Source: Blastocatellia bacterium
Lineage (GTDB): Bacteria; Acidobacteriota; Blastocatellia; UBA7656
Assembly: GCA_035275065.1 (NCBI GenBank)
Contig: DATENM010000133.1
Coordinates: 62,001-126,000, forward strand
DNA: 64,000 nt
Direction: 5' to 3'
A program made the position numbers and the translations under genes. Below the pieces are notes generated by a model. That model was not told where the DNA came from, did no database searches, and saw only the letters and a list, made by a program, of their open reading frames with translations. Positions 41,665 to 50,065 of the stretch are shown here, in pieces. Positions within the stretch are counted from its first letter, which is position 1. The number at the start of each line of letters is the position of its first letter.

Positions 41665-44600
41665 ATGAAGCGCTCGATACGCCTGATCGCCTTAACCGTG
41701 TGCGCGGCTGCGCTGGCCGCGAGTTATTTTCTGCCGCGCGCCGCGGCGCAGCAGAGCAGCATGAAGCCCGTTGACTTTAACCGCGAGGTGCGGCCCATCC
41801 TCTCGGACAACTGCTTCGCCTGTCACGGCCCCGACGACAAGCAGCGACAGGCGGGCCTGCGCTTCGACACCAAAGAGGGCGCGTTTGCAAAGCCCGGCGT
41901 CATCGTCCCCGGCGACGCGCAGAATTCAAGGCTCATCAAGCGCATCACCTCGAAAGACCCGGCCTTTCGCATGCCGCCCCTCGGTTCGGGCCACAGCCTG
42001 ACCGAGCCGCAGATCGCGACGCTCGTGCGCTGGGTGGACGAAGGCGCGCGCTGGAGCAATCACTGGGCCTACCAGCCGATCACTCGCCCTGAGCCGCCTG
42101 CTGTAACTAATGCCCCATGGTCGCGCAACGCCATTGACCGCTTCATCCTGGCGCGACTCGAACGCGAAGGCTTAAAGCCATCGCCGGAAGCCGACCGCGC
42201 CACCTTGCTGCGCCGCGTGTCGCTCGACCTGACGGGCTTGCCGCCGACGCCGCAAGCCCTGGACGCCTTTCTCGCCGACCAATCCCCCGACGCCTACGAA
42301 AAGGCCGTCGACCGCTTGCTCGCCTCGCCGCACTACGGCGAGCGCATGGCGCTGATGTGGTTAGACCTGGCGCGTTACGCCGACACCCACGGCTATCACA
42401 TAGACAGCCACCGCGATATGTGGCCGTGGCGCGATTGGGTGATTCAAGCCTTCAATCAGAACAAGCGCTACGATCAATTCACGGTCGAGCAACTGGCGGG
42501 CGACCTGCTGCCGAACGCGACCACCGAGCAACGCATCGCGTCGGGGTTCAACCGCAATCACATGATTAACTTTGAAGGCGGCGCGATTCCCGAAGAGTAC
42601 CAAACCGAGTACGTCGTGGATCGCCTGGAAGCGACGGCGACCACCTGGATGGCGATGACGCTCGGCTGTGCGCGCTGTCATTCGCACAAGTACGACCCGC
42701 TGACGCAGAAAGAGTTCTATCAGTTCTTCGCCTTCTTCAACACGGTTTCGGAGGAAGGGCTGGATGGCCGCGAAGGCAACGCCAAACCGACCTTGCCGCT
42801 GCCGACCGCGGAGCAGAAGGCGCGACAGGATGAGCTAACGAAAGCCATCGCCGCCCGCGACGCCGAGCTGAAAAGCGAAGCGGTCGCCTCGGCGCAAGCC
42901 GAGTGGGAGAAAGCCTATGTCGGGCGCGTTGCCGAATCCAACCGCGAAGGGCTGGCGGCGCATTACCCGCTCGATGGCAGCCTCTCGGACATATCGGGCC
43001 GCTATCAACACGGGACGACGGTGAAGGGCGACCCGACCTTCGGCAGCGGCCGCATCGGTCCTGCCGTGCGCTTTGACGGCGAAACCCAGGTGAGCTTCGG
43101 GAAAGTCGGCGGCTTTAATCGCGGCGACCATTTCACCGTCGCGACCTGGGTGAAGGTCGACAGCAACGTGCCGCTGACGCTGATGCACAAACAGGCGAGC
43201 GAAAGCGACCGGCGCGGCTGGGAGATGTTCTTTGACGACATGGGACTGGTCGGCATTCAGCACTGGGCGGCGCGGCTCAATGTGCGCGTCGTCGCCACTA
43301 TGCCGGACGAGATCATCCACCTGCGCACGACCGAGAGAGTCTCTTTCGGCGACTGGCATCACATCGCGCTCACCTATGAGGGGACGGCGAAAGCCGCGGG
43401 CCTCAGACTGTTCATTGATGGCAAGCCGGCAGCGGTCGAAGTCTTAAAAGATAACCTCGTGGGCTCGTGCGCCACGGACGCGGCGTTGCGGGTCGGCTAT
43501 AAGCCATTCGGCAAGCCGTACAAGGGGCAGCTCGACGACCTGCGCCTCTACGACCGCGAGCTGGCGGAAAAGGAAATCGCGGATTTAGCCATTCGCTATC
43601 CGGTGATGGTGATTCTGTCAGCGGTCAACGGCAAACGCTCGAAGGATGAAGCCGAGCAGGTGCGCGATTACTTTTTGAATGTTGCGGCGAGCGAGGCTTA
43701 CCGCCAGCACTATGCCGAGCTGAAGCGCTTGCGGGCAGAGAAGAAGACGCTCGACAAAGCCATTGTCACGACGATGGTGATGGACGAGATGGCCAAGCCG
43801 CGCGAAACCTTCGTGCTGGGGCGTGGCGATTATCGCAACCGGACTGAAAAGGTCGCGCCCGGCGTGCCCGCGGTCTTGCCGCCGCTGCCGAAAGACGCGG
43901 CGTTGAATCGGCTGACGCTCGCCCGCTGGCTCGTAGACCCGCAGCACCCATTGACCTCGCGGGTGGCGGTCAATCGCTTCTGGCAGATGTTGTTCGGCAC
44001 AGGCATCGTCAAGACCAGCGAAGATTTTGGCTCGCAAGGCGAGCCGCCCGTGCATCCTGAGCTGCTCGATTATCTGGCCGGCGAATTCGTTCGCGGCGGC
44101 TGGGATGTGAAGGCGCTGCTGAAGGAGATTGTCACCTCGGCCACCTATCGCCAATCGTCGAAGCTGACGGCGGAACTGCGCGAGCGCGACCCGGAGAATC
44201 GTTTGCTGGCGCGCGGCCCGCGTTCGCGTTTGCAGGCCGAGCTGGTGCGTGACAACGCGCTTGCGGTGAGCGGCTTGCTCAACGAGCAAGTCGGCGGGCC
44301 GAGCGTTTTGCCGTATCAACCGGCAGGGCTGTGGGAAGAGATGGCCTTTGGCGACGGCTTCTCGGCGCAGGCTTATCAGCAGGCGCACGGCAAGGATTTA
44401 TATCGCCGCAGCATGTACACCTTCTGGAAGCGCACGGTGCCGCCGGCTTCGCTGTTGACGTTTGACGCGCCCGACCGCGAGAAATGTGTCGCGCGCCGCG
44501 CCGTGACCAACACGCCATTGCAGGCGCTGGTGCTGCTGAACGACCCGACCTATATCGAAGCGGCGCGGGCGCTGGCCGTGCGCGCGGCGCGCGAAGGCGG

Positions 44601-44859
44601 CAAAGACACGGCGAGCCGTTTGCGCTACGCCTTTCGGCTGGCGACGGCGCGCTGGCCGACGGCGCAGGAATCTACCCTCTTGCGCGAGTTGTTGGCAAAG
44701 CAGATGGCTGCTTATCGGCGCGACAACAAAGCGGCGCTCGCTTTATTGAAGGTCGGCGAATCGCCGCTCGACCCGCAGCTTGACGTGGCTGAAACGGCGG
44801 CGTGGACGGTCGTTACGTCAGCGATATTGAACCTCGACGAAACCATCACCAGGGAGTAG
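41665..44859 (+). CDS. PSD1 and planctomycete-type cytochrome c domain protein (DUF1549/LamG/DUF1553)
   Basis: A 1064-aa exported protein (signal peptide about 1-28). The planctomycete cytochrome c domain shows NCFACHGPDDKQRQAGLRFD (about 50), followed by DUF1549 (about 150-350; DLARYADTHGYHID, QLAGDLLPN), a concanavalin-like LamG domain (about 430-650; HFTVATWVKVDSN) and DUF1553 (about 750-1020; TLARWLVDPQHPLTSRVAVNRFW). The DUF1501 gene follows after 4 nt. The pair is abundant in Planctomycetes and Acidobacteria; the role is unknown but often linked to polysaccharide use. The ATG at 41665 is preferred to TTG at 41659. Confidence 0.92.
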   Translation: MKRSIRLIALTVCAAALAASYFLPRAAAQQSSMKPVDFNREVRPILSDNCFACHGPDDKQRQAGLRFDTKEGAFAKPGVIVPGDAQNSRLIKRITSKDPAFRMPPLGSGHSLTEPQIATLVRWVDEGARWSNHWAYQPITRPEPPAVTNAPWSRNAIDRFILARLEREGLKPSPEADRATLLRRVSLDLTGLPPTPQALDAFLADQSPDAYEKAVDRLLASPHYGERMALMWLDLARYADTHGYHIDSHRDMWPWRDWVIQAFNQNKRYDQFTVEQLAGDLLPNATTEQRIASGFNRNHMINFEGGAIPEEYQTEYVVDRLEATATTWMAMTLGCARCHSHKYDPLTQKEFYQFFAFFNTVSEEGLDGREGNAKPTLPLPTAEQKARQDELTKAIAARDAELKSEAVASAQAEWEKAYVGRVAESNREGLAAHYPLDGSLSDISGRYQHGTTVKGDPTFGSGRIGPAVRFDGETQVSFGKVGGFNRGDHFTVATWVKVDSNVPLTLMHKQASESDRRGWEMFFDDMGLVGIQHWAARLNVRVVATMPDEIIHLRTTERVSFGDWHHIALTYEGTAKAAGLRLFIDGKPAAVEVLKDNLVGSCATDAALRVGYKPFGKPYKGQLDDLRLYDRELAEKEIADLAIRYPVMVILSAVNGKRSKDEAEQVRDYFLNVAASEAYRQHYAELKRLRAEKKTLDKAIVTTMVMDEMAKPRETFVLGRGDYRNRTEKVAPGVPAVLPPLPKDAALNRLTLARWLVDPQHPLTSRVAVNRFWQMLFGTGIVKTSEDFGSQGEPPVHPELLDYLAGEFVRGGWDVKALLKEIVTSATYRQSSKLTAELRERDPENRLLARGPRSRLQAELVRDNALAVSGLLNEQVGGPSVLPYQPAGLWEEMAFGDGFSAQAYQQAHGKDLYRRSMYTFWKRTVPPASLLTFDAPDREKCVARRAVTNTPLQALVLLNDPTYIEAARALAVRAAREGGKDTASRLRYAFRLATARWPTAQESTLLRELLAKQMAAYRRDNKAALALLKVGESPLDPQLDVAETAAWTVVTSAILNLDETITRE

Positions 44860-44863
44860 CACG

Positions 44864-46366
44864 ATGTGTAAGGAAGATAACCAGGCCGCGGCCATCGAGC
44901 GAGAGCTGGCGCTGGGCATGACGCGACGGCAGTTCTTCGGCGTCGGCGCGAAAGGCATAGGCATTGCCGCGCTGGCATCATTACTCCAGCCTGAAATGCT
45001 TGCGGCTATCGGCGGCGATGAGGGAACGGCGCGTGACCCGAAGACCGGCGGTCTAGCCGGCCTGCCGCACTTTGCGCCAAAGGCGAAGCGCGTCATCTTC
45101 CTGCACCAATCGGGCGGCCCTTCGCAGATCGAAACCTTCGATTACAAGCCGCCGCTCGAACGCCTGCACGGCACGGAGTTGCCCGAATCGGTGCGCCAGG
45201 GGCAGCGCATCACCGGCATGACTTCGGGGCAGTCGTCACTGCCATGCGTTCGCTCGCTGTTCAAGTTCAGCCAGCACGGCCAGTCGGGCGCGTGGGTGAG
45301 CGAACTGCTGCCGCACACGGCGAAGGTGGTTGATGATTTGGCGATCATCAAGACCATGCATACCGACGCGATCAACCACGACCCGGCGATTACGTTCATC
45401 CAAACAGGCTTTCAACAACCGGGCCGTCCGAGCATGGGCGCATGGGTGAGCTATGGCCTGGGCAGTGTGAATCAGAACCTGCCGGCGTTCGTTGTGCTGC
45501 TGTCGCAGGCGCATGCCTTGAACACCGATCAGCCGTTGTTTTCGCGTTTGTGGTCGAGCGGCTTCTTGCCGTCGAATTATCAGGGCGTGCGCTTTCGCGG
45601 CGGCGCAACGCCTGTGCTGTTCCTGGACGACGCGCCCGGCGTGAGCAAGACGACGCGGCGGCAGATGCTCGACGCCGTGGGGCGCTTGAACAAGATGAAG
45701 GCGGCGGAGTATGGCGACCCGGAGATCGAAACGCGAGTCGCGCAGTACGAGATGGCTTATCGCATGCAGACGAGCGTGCCCGACCTGATGGATTTGTCGA
45801 AGGAGCCGGATTCGGTCTTTGAAATGTACGGCCCGGAATCGCGCCGACCGGGGAGCTATGCGGCGAACTGTCTGCTGGCGCGGCGGCTCGCCGAACGTAA
45901 TGTGCGTTTCATTCAGCTCTACCATCGCGGCTGGGATCAACATAACGATCTGCCGCGCGACCTGGCGCTGCAATGTCGAGGCACGGATCAGCCGACAGCG
46001 GCATTAATTACAGACTTGAAACAGCGCGGCCTGCTCGACGACACGCTGGTGGTGTGGGGCGGGGAATTCGGGCGCACGGTCTATTGCCAGGGCAAGCTGA
46101 CCGAAGGCAATTACGGGCGCGACCACCACCCGCGCAACTTCGCGATGTGGCTGGCGGGCGGCGGCATCAAGCGCGGCATGGTGATGGGCGAAACCGACGA
46201 CTTCAGTTATAACGCCGTCGCCGACCCTGTCAGCGTCTTTGATTTGCAGGCGACGATTCTGCATCTGCTCGGCGTAGACCACAAACGCCTGACCTTCAAG
46301 TTTCAGGGCCGCCATTTTCGATTGACCGACGTGCATGGCGAAGTCGTCGAGAAGCTGCTGGCTTGA
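44864..46366 (+). CDS. DUF1501 family protein with twin-arginine signal
   Basis: A 500-aa protein. The N-terminus has TRRQFFGVGAKGIGIAALASLL (about 20-40), a Tat export signal. The body has the DUF1501 pattern of the alkaline-phosphatase/sulfatase superfamily: VIFLHQSGGPSQIETFD, HDPAITFIQTG, VVWGGEFGRT and GRDHHPRNF with possible metal ligands. It is translationally coupled to the PSD1 gene (4-nt gap). The reaction is unknown; membership in a PSD1-DUF1501 export complex is inferred from constant gene pairing. Confidence 0.92.
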   Translation: MCKEDNQAAAIERELALGMTRRQFFGVGAKGIGIAALASLLQPEMLAAIGGDEGTARDPKTGGLAGLPHFAPKAKRVIFLHQSGGPSQIETFDYKPPLERLHGTELPESVRQGQRITGMTSGQSSLPCVRSLFKFSQHGQSGAWVSELLPHTAKVVDDLAIIKTMHTDAINHDPAITFIQTGFQQPGRPSMGAWVSYGLGSVNQNLPAFVVLLSQAHALNTDQPLFSRLWSSGFLPSNYQGVRFRGGATPVLFLDDAPGVSKTTRRQMLDAVGRLNKMKAAEYGDPEIETRVAQYEMAYRMQTSVPDLMDLSKEPDSVFEMYGPESRRPGSYAANCLLARRLAERNVRFIQLYHRGWDQHNDLPRDLALQCRGTDQPTAALITDLKQRGLLDDTLVVWGGEFGRTVYCQGKLTEGNYGRDHHPRNFAMWLAGGGIKRGMVMGETDDFSYNAVADPVSVFDLQATILHLLGVDHKRLTFKFQGRHFRLTDVHGEVVEKLLA

Positions 46367-46382
46367 AGCGCGAGCCCGACGC

Positions 46383-46700
46383 TTATTTGTCATCCGACTC
46401 TGACCGGCTGGCGGCTGGTGAGCTGAGATTCAGTGAGATCGGCGAGCCGTCATCTTCTGGACCACGCTCCTGCCGCCGCACGTTAAGCCAAACCTTAATC
46501 CACTGGTAAGCGGCAAAGACGGCAAGCGTTAAGACGATGCTGCCGATGGCCGCGACCCACCAGCCATATCTGCTCAGTACGACATAGCCGGCGGCCAGCA
46601 TCGCCACCGCGTAAAGCGCCGTCAGGACGATCTGCCAATGCGGGTCTATTTTCTCGTCCTCTTCCTGTTCCTCATTGCGCTGGTTGTATTCATCAAACAT
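46383..46700 (-). CDS. Small two-helix membrane protein, hypothetical
   Basis: A 105-aa protein with an acidic N-terminus (MFDEYNQRNEEQEEDEKID), two transmembrane helices (about 23-45 and 48-70) and a charged, disordered tail. GGAGGTGGTGAA precedes the ATG, a strong ribosome binding site. It converges with the DUF1501 gene and lies downstream of the PQQ dehydrogenase gene on the same strand (32-nt gap). The family is not recognised. Confidence 0.75.
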   Translation of the reverse strand: MFDEYNQRNEEQEEDEKIDPHWQIVLTALYAVAMLAAGYVVLSRYGWWVAAIGSIVLTLAVFAAYQWIKVWLNVRRQERGPEDDGSPISLNLSSPAASRSESDDK

Positions 46701-46732
46701 TTCACCACCTCCAAAACCCAGGCGGCTTGCCT

Positions 46733-48901
46733 TTAATCTGGAAGGGCGAAGGCGATGTAAGCATCGCCCGACTTCGTGCCCATCTTGCCGCCGCCCGCGG
46801 CGATCACGACGAATTGCTTGCCGTTCACTTCATAGGTGCTGGGCGTCGCGTATCCGCCTGCCGGGAGCTGCGTCTCCCAGAGCAGCTTGCCTGTGCGCTT
46901 GTCGAAGGCGCGAAACTTTTCGTCTTTGGTTGCGCCGATGAAGATCAAGCCGCCCGCCGTGACAATCGGCCCGCCATAATTTTCGGTCCCGGTGATCGGG
47001 ATGCCGCGCTTCGTCAGCTCGGCGAATTCTCCAAGCGGTATCTGCCAATCGATCTTGCCGCTGTTCAGGTTGACGGCGGTGAGCGTGCCCCACGGCGGCT
47101 TCACCGCCGGGTAGCCGTTCGGGTCGAGAAAGCGATTATAGCCGGTGATCGTGAAAGGCATGTCGCTAGCCCTCTCGCCATTCGGCTTCGTCGGCGAGGC
47201 GACGCCCGCCGTTTCTTCGTCGTAGAGGTAACGCAACAGGTCTTGCTTCTGCGCGTCGGCTAGATAAGCGAACGAAGGCATCCAGCCGCGGCCGTGCTCG
47301 ATGATCCGCTGCGCCTGGTCGTGCCGCATGCGTTCGGCCAGGTTGATCAACGTCGGGGCGTTCTGTTGCGTCGCGCCGCGCCGATCAATGCCATGACACG
47401 AGGCGCAGTTCTGTCGGTAAACGGCTTCGCCCGCGGTCTTCGGTGCGACCTCGACCATCGTCAAAATCCATGCCATCTCGTTGGCGTTGACGTAGAGCCG
47501 CCCGCTCGCCGGATCATACGCCGCGCCGCCCCATTCGGCTCCGCCGTCGAAGCCCGGAAAGATCACCGTCCCTTCTTTGCTCGGCGGGATGAACTGGCGC
47601 CCGGTGCGCGTGCCTTTCAAGCGCGCCAGAATCGCGGCGCGGGCTTCGGGTGAAATGTCCGTGACGCTCTCTTCGGTCAAGGTCTGCCGGGCGAACGGCG
47701 GCGGCTTGACCGGCAGCGGCTGCGTCCGACTGGCTTGCTCGCCTGCAAGGTCTGAGGGCGGCACGGGCCGCTCGGTGATCGGGAAGACAGGCTTGCCGGT
47801 GGCGCGCTCGAAGACGAAGACGTAGCCTTGCTTGGTGGTCTGCGCGACGGCATCGATCAATCGTCCATTGCGCCGCAGCGTGACCAGAACGGGCGCGGCG
47901 GGAAGGTCGCGGTCCCAGAGGTCGTGATGCACGAACTGGTAATGCCAGCGTCTGCGCCCGGTCGCCGCGTCGAGCGCCAGCAGGCAATCGGCGAACAGGT
48001 TAGCGCCTTTGCGATTGCCGCCATAGAAATCGAATGCCGCCGAGCCGGTCGGCAGAAAGACGATGCCGCGTTTGGTATCAACGCTGATGCCGCTCCAGGC
48101 ATTCGCGCCGCCGATGCGTTGCCACGCGTCCTTAGGCCAGGTCTGATAGCCATACTCGCCGGGCCAGGGAATCGTGTGAAACGTCCAGCGAATCTTGCCC
48201 GTCCGCACGTCGTAGGCGCGAATGTGACCGGGAGCCGCGGGGCCTGGGCCTTCGTTGACGCGGGTGCCGAGAATTAGCACGTCTTTGTAAATCGCCCCCG
48301 GCGTGTTCGACAAAACGAACAGTCCCTTGATGTCGCGGCCCAGCCCTTCGGTCAGGTCAACGCTGCCCTGTTTGCCGAACGACGCGATGGGCTGACCGTT
48401 GCGCGCATTGAGCGCATAGAGGCGCTCGCCGGCGCAGACCAGGATGCGCCGGTCGTCACCGCTTGCCCAGTAAGTCACGCCGCGATTCGCGCCTAAAGAA
48501 CTGGCCTGCGCGCCGGCTTTGAACGGGTCGAACGTCCATAGCTCTTTACCGGTTGCTGCTTCGAGTGCGAAGACTTTGATCTGCGGCGACGTGGCGTACA
48601 AGACGCCGTCAACGATGATCGGGTTACATTGAATCTGTGAGCGGTTGTCTTCGCGGTGATCGCCTGTGTGATAGACCCAGGCGACTCTCAAGCGGCTGAC
48701 ATTCGTCGTGTTGATCTGGGCGAGCGGCGAGTACTGTGTATGCGCAGGGTTGCCGCCATGCGTCGGCCACTCGCTGGAGGCGGTTTCCGCATCATTATCA
48801 GCACGGCTCGGCGGCGCGGCGATGGCCCACGCCAACGCCGCCACGGCGAATAGGACGATAACGAAAAGTTGAAGTAAGGATTGATTTCGTAGCTTGGGCA
48901 T
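46733..48901 (-). CDS. PQQ-dependent dehydrogenase with inserted cytochrome c domain
   Basis: A 722-aa exported quinoprotein (signal peptide about 1-34). The eight-bladed propeller has repeated W-motifs (LFALEAATGKELW, YALNARNG, LLALDAATGRRRW, DKRTGKLLWET) as in membrane glucose and alcohol dehydrogenases. A single class I haem site, NCASCHGIDRRGA (about 497), lies between blades rather than at an end. EWPTHGGNPAHTQYSPLAQIN is the usual N-terminal block. It would oxidise a sugar or alcohol in the periplasm and pass electrons to its own haem. No PQQ biosynthesis genes are in the window. Confidence 0.92.
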   Translation of the reverse strand: MPKLRNQSLLQLFVIVLFAVAALAWAIAAPPSRADNDAETASSEWPTHGGNPAHTQYSPLAQINTTNVSRLRVAWVYHTGDHREDNRSQIQCNPIIVDGVLYATSPQIKVFALEAATGKELWTFDPFKAGAQASSLGANRGVTYWASGDDRRILVCAGERLYALNARNGQPIASFGKQGSVDLTEGLGRDIKGLFVLSNTPGAIYKDVLILGTRVNEGPGPAAPGHIRAYDVRTGKIRWTFHTIPWPGEYGYQTWPKDAWQRIGGANAWSGISVDTKRGIVFLPTGSAAFDFYGGNRKGANLFADCLLALDAATGRRRWHYQFVHHDLWDRDLPAAPVLVTLRRNGRLIDAVAQTTKQGYVFVFERATGKPVFPITERPVPPSDLAGEQASRTQPLPVKPPPFARQTLTEESVTDISPEARAAILARLKGTRTGRQFIPPSKEGTVIFPGFDGGAEWGGAAYDPASGRLYVNANEMAWILTMVEVAPKTAGEAVYRQNCASCHGIDRRGATQQNAPTLINLAERMRHDQAQRIIEHGRGWMPSFAYLADAQKQDLLRYLYDEETAGVASPTKPNGERASDMPFTITGYNRFLDPNGYPAVKPPWGTLTAVNLNSGKIDWQIPLGEFAELTKRGIPITGTENYGGPIVTAGGLIFIGATKDEKFRAFDKRTGKLLWETQLPAGGYATPSTYEVNGKQFVVIAAGGGKMGTKSGDAYIAFALPD

Positions 48902-48966
48902 AGGCGTCAGACTATCATTCTTGCCGGCTCGCTAACCAGCCTGACAACGCACGGCGGGCACGCTTC

Positions 48967-48995
48967 TTGCCAGTTCGGCAGCCGCCGGTTACAGT
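48967..48995 (+). promoter_or_regulatory. sigma70-type promoter of the second aldo/keto reductase
   Basis: TTGCCA (48967-48972), a 17-bp spacer and TACAGT (48990-48995), about 70 nt upstream of the ATG at 49065. Confidence 0.5.
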
Positions 48996-49064
48996 GAAAA
49001 CCGTGCATGCTTTTTCAAGCTGCGAGGCAACCGTCAGCAATCACCATTCGACTGGAGAAGAACA

Positions 49065-50054
49065 ATGCAAAAGCGAAATCTAGGGAAAAGCGGCCTGGAA
49101 GTTTCAGCCCTCGGCCTGGGCTGCATGGGCATGTCGGAGTTCTACGGCAAGGGCGACGACAGCGAATCGTTGGCGACGATTCGCCGGGCGCTTGAGCTGG
49201 GCGTGAACTTTCTGGACACCGCCGATATGTACGGCCCTTACACCAACGAAGAGCTGGTCGGGCGCGCCATCCGCGGCCGCCGCGATGAAGTCATCATCGC
49301 CACGAAATTCGGCATCGTCCGCGACCCGGCGAATCCCGCCGTGCGCAGCGTCAGCGGCAAGCCTGATTATGTGCGCCGGTCTTGCGAAGGCAGCCTGAAG
49401 CGGCTCGGCATCGACACCATTGATCTCTACTACCAGCACCGCGTTGATCTGCAAACGCCCATCGAAGAGACGGTCGGCGCGATGGCTGACCTCGTTCATG
49501 AAGGTAAGGTTCGTTACATCGGCCTATCCGAAGCGTCCGCCGAAACGCTGCGCCGCGCCTGCGCTGTGCACCCGGTCAGCGCCTTGCAGACTGAATACTC
49601 ATTGTGGAGCCGCGACCCTGAAGACGAAATCCTGCCGGCCTGTCGCGAGCTTGGCGTCGGCTTTGTCGCCTACAGTCCGCTTGGGCGCGGCTTTTTGACT
49701 GGCCAGATTAAGCGCTTCGACGACCTGGCGGCGGACGATTACCGTCGCCACGCGCCGCGCTTTCAAGGCGAAAACTTCGCCAAGAATCTCGACCTTGTGC
49801 GGCGCATCGAAGAGATGGCGCACGAGAAGGGCTGCACCCCCGCACAGCTCGCGCTGGCCTGGACATTGGCACAGGGCGAAGACATCATACCGATTCCGGG
49901 AACCAAGCGCCGGGCTTACCTGGAAGAGAACATCGCCGCGCTAGACATCGAATTGAGCGCCGATGATCTGCGCCGCATTGATGAGATCGCGCCTCAGGGA
50001 GCGGCTGCCGGCACCCGCTACCCTGAAGCGCTGATGGGCATGGTCAATCGCTAG
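49065..50054 (+). CDS. Aldo/keto reductase (AKR13/YakC-like)
   Basis: A 329-aa cytoplasmic oxidoreductase. Motifs: LGKSGLEVSALGLGCMGMSEFYG, catalytic Asp and Tyr in FLDTADMYGPYTNEE (about 50-60), Lys in IIATKFG (about 82), His in DLYYQHRVD (about 125) and the NADP-binding IIPIPGTKRRAYLEEN. GGAGAAG precedes the ATG. The sequence is typical of YakC/auxin-induced-protein-like reductases; substrates are small aldehydes or ketones. The CocE-type hydrolase gene starts 11 nt after its stop, so the two are probably co-transcribed. Confidence 0.93.
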   Translation: MQKRNLGKSGLEVSALGLGCMGMSEFYGKGDDSESLATIRRALELGVNFLDTADMYGPYTNEELVGRAIRGRRDEVIIATKFGIVRDPANPAVRSVSGKPDYVRRSCEGSLKRLGIDTIDLYYQHRVDLQTPIEETVGAMADLVHEGKVRYIGLSEASAETLRRACAVHPVSALQTEYSLWSRDPEDEILPACRELGVGFVAYSPLGRGFLTGQIKRFDDLAADDYRRHAPRFQGENFAKNLDLVRRIEEMAHEKGCTPAQLALAWTLAQGEDIIPIPGTKRRAYLEENIAALDIELSADDLRRIDEIAPQGAAAGTRYPEALMGMVNR

Positions 50055-50065
50055 AGGTGAGTTGG

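Noticed and set aside
50057..50065. GTG start of the CocE-type hydrolase
   Set aside because: The GTG lies inside the GAGGTGAG ribosome binding site of the ATG at 50066.
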